Shown here: one piece after another, positions 62,755 through 64,000 of the stretch
How positions within the stretch are numbered: the first letter of the stretch is position 1
How the letters are laid out: each line of letters opens with the position of its first letter
Origin: Nemophila menziesii
Lineage: Eukaryota > Streptophyta > Magnoliopsida > Boraginales > Hydrophyllaceae
Assembly (NCBI GenBank): GCA_029959085.1
Contig: JARWIR010000017.1
Location: forward strand, 23,177,507-23,241,506
Length of the DNA: 64,000 nucleotides
Direction: 5' to 3'
Program-made: the position numbers and the translations under genes
Notes under the pieces: generated by a model
Told to the model about the DNA's origin: nothing
The model's input: the letters and a program-made list of their open reading frames with translations, nothing else
The model's database searches: none

Positions 62755-64000
62755 TTATACTATTAAACTAAGAACATTAAATTTTTGTTTCACCTAAAGA
62801 TTGGAGGCGGTTTGTCTAAAAATAAGCTACGGACTGCAGACAACATGAGGGTCAACATAGTAATCCTCTAATCATGAGTCATGACCATACAATTTTCAAG
62901 ATTGGCGACGGTTTTAATTTTATTTTCATATTTGGTGGCTCTCCGTAGTCATTAATACGTAACTCGTTCTAATGAACTAAAAACAATTCTTTTTTAAATG
63001 ATAGTACATGTTTAAACCATCTCAAATACACCAAATCTAAAAATAGTTATACCATGTAAAAAAAACAAATTTTAAAACGTTATTTTTTTTACTTTTTGTG
63101 TAGGTACATGTATATGTATTCATTACATAACCCTCGAAAAGAGGGCTCTAGATCCGTTTATAGACTGACATGTTTTATTGAATATTTAAAAGAAATGGAA
63201 AATATAAAGACTAGATAATATATTAATAATAAGATGGGACATTGAATTTATACGGGTTCTAGAGTCTAATATAATACTAATTAAAGTCCTTTACTAATTT
63301 TTTTTTTAACTCAACTAAAAAGAGAATAATAACCAAATAACCCTCTCTCTTTCTATTTATTTACAATAAAAAATTGAAATTCAAAACAAAAACCTTATTA
63401 AAGATGAGAAGTCCAAACAAAAACCTTATAAAAACTTATAAAACATTAGTATAAATTTTATTTCACAATTTTATATCAAATAAAAATTGGTACTACATAT
63501 ACATAAAGTCCAGATATTTAAATTAGAAATTACAAAACACATAATAATAAGGTGAGAAATTTAAATTACACAAAAAAGAAAATAAAAGAAAATAGAATAT
63601 CGTAGAATTCTCAACTAATAATTTATCAACCTAAATTATAATAGGTCAATAGTCAATACAGAACAATCCCTTTTCCCATTTATCTTTTTTCTTTCCTTTC
63701 CTTTCTAAACAAGAAGTTTTAAACTCAATATTCTCCAAGGGGACGAAAGAGAAAAGGTTAGAGCAATTCAAATCAAAACCAGGTCTCTAACCTTTTCAAA
63801 CGTAATCATGTTTTTCTAAAACTAATAACATATATGTACTAAATTAGTGGTAATAAAAATCATTGAGGCAATAATATAGCGCATCATCCTTGTTGTTGTA
63901 ATCAAGGGACTGCGCTTTTAGGGAACATTTTAAATTTGGCTCAGTCTCGGTCACTAAAATGAGAGAAGATAGATCAACAAGGCTTTCATCGATCGATGGG
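62755..64000. other. AT-rich intergenic, no gene seen
   Basis: All frames are short. There are no tRNA-like, terminal-repeat or coding signals that I can support. Confidence 0.5.

Overview
This window comes from a plant nuclear genome, most likely a eudicot. It has small intron-split genes, P-class PPR, UGT and 2-oxoglutarate dioxygenase genes, (TA)n microsatellites and AT-rich spacers. All the main plant transposon classes are present: Ty3/gypsy Athila/Tat, Ty1/copia, L1-type LINEs with RNase H, a SINE and Mutator-like elements. The species cannot be named from the sequence.

Layout. 1-6430 is the 3' part of an Athila/Tat-type Ty3/gypsy element. It is inserted in the 3' LTR of a minus-strand Ty1/copia element (6431-11119), which also carries a SINE with a 15-bp target duplication. 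11882-12457 is a lachrymatory-factor-synthase-like SRPBCC gene. A decayed gypsy LTR follows (about 14190-15250). Then comes a small terminal-inverted-repeat (TIR) element between two (TA)n tracts, carrying a fragment of a GID9/MAEA (CTLH E3 subunit) gene with its introns. 18744-20492 is an intact PPR gene. Two tandem 2-oxoglutarate dioxygenase genes follow: a pseudogene (21177-23701) split by a solo copia LTR, and an intact six-exon gene (25396-26949). 27080-27442 is a dead fragment of a UGT related to the intact UGT at 61306-62703. A 5'-truncated LINE (27702-30264) comes next.

30343-40566 is a 10.2-kb Mutator-like transposon, with TIRs of about 330 bp and a perfect 9-bp target duplication. 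Inside it are an ARM-repeat gene fragment, an F-box-associated gene fragment and an apparently intact two-ORF LINE (LINE-A). A decayed plus-strand copia element (about 41070-43620) and other transposon debris follow.

46203-52493 is a second Mutator-like element with a perfect 9-bp duplication. It encodes a transposase (plus strand, damaged) and a convergent plant-mobile-domain gene (minus strand, damaged). A perfect 79-bp inverted repeat lies between the two 3' ends. 54263-60979 is a full-length minus-strand LINE (LINE-B) with an 11-bp target duplication, an intact ORF1, and an ORF2 broken only by two in-frame TAG codons. The window ends with the UGT gene and AT-rich sequence.

The likely working host genes are the SRPBCC gene, the PPR gene, the second dioxygenase and the UGT. 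They show no shared pathway; most of the window is nested mobile DNA and captured gene pieces. The strongest unusual signals are the host-gene-carrying TIR elements, the hairpin between the two genes of the second MULE, and two LINE tail insertions of about 20 bp beside it.
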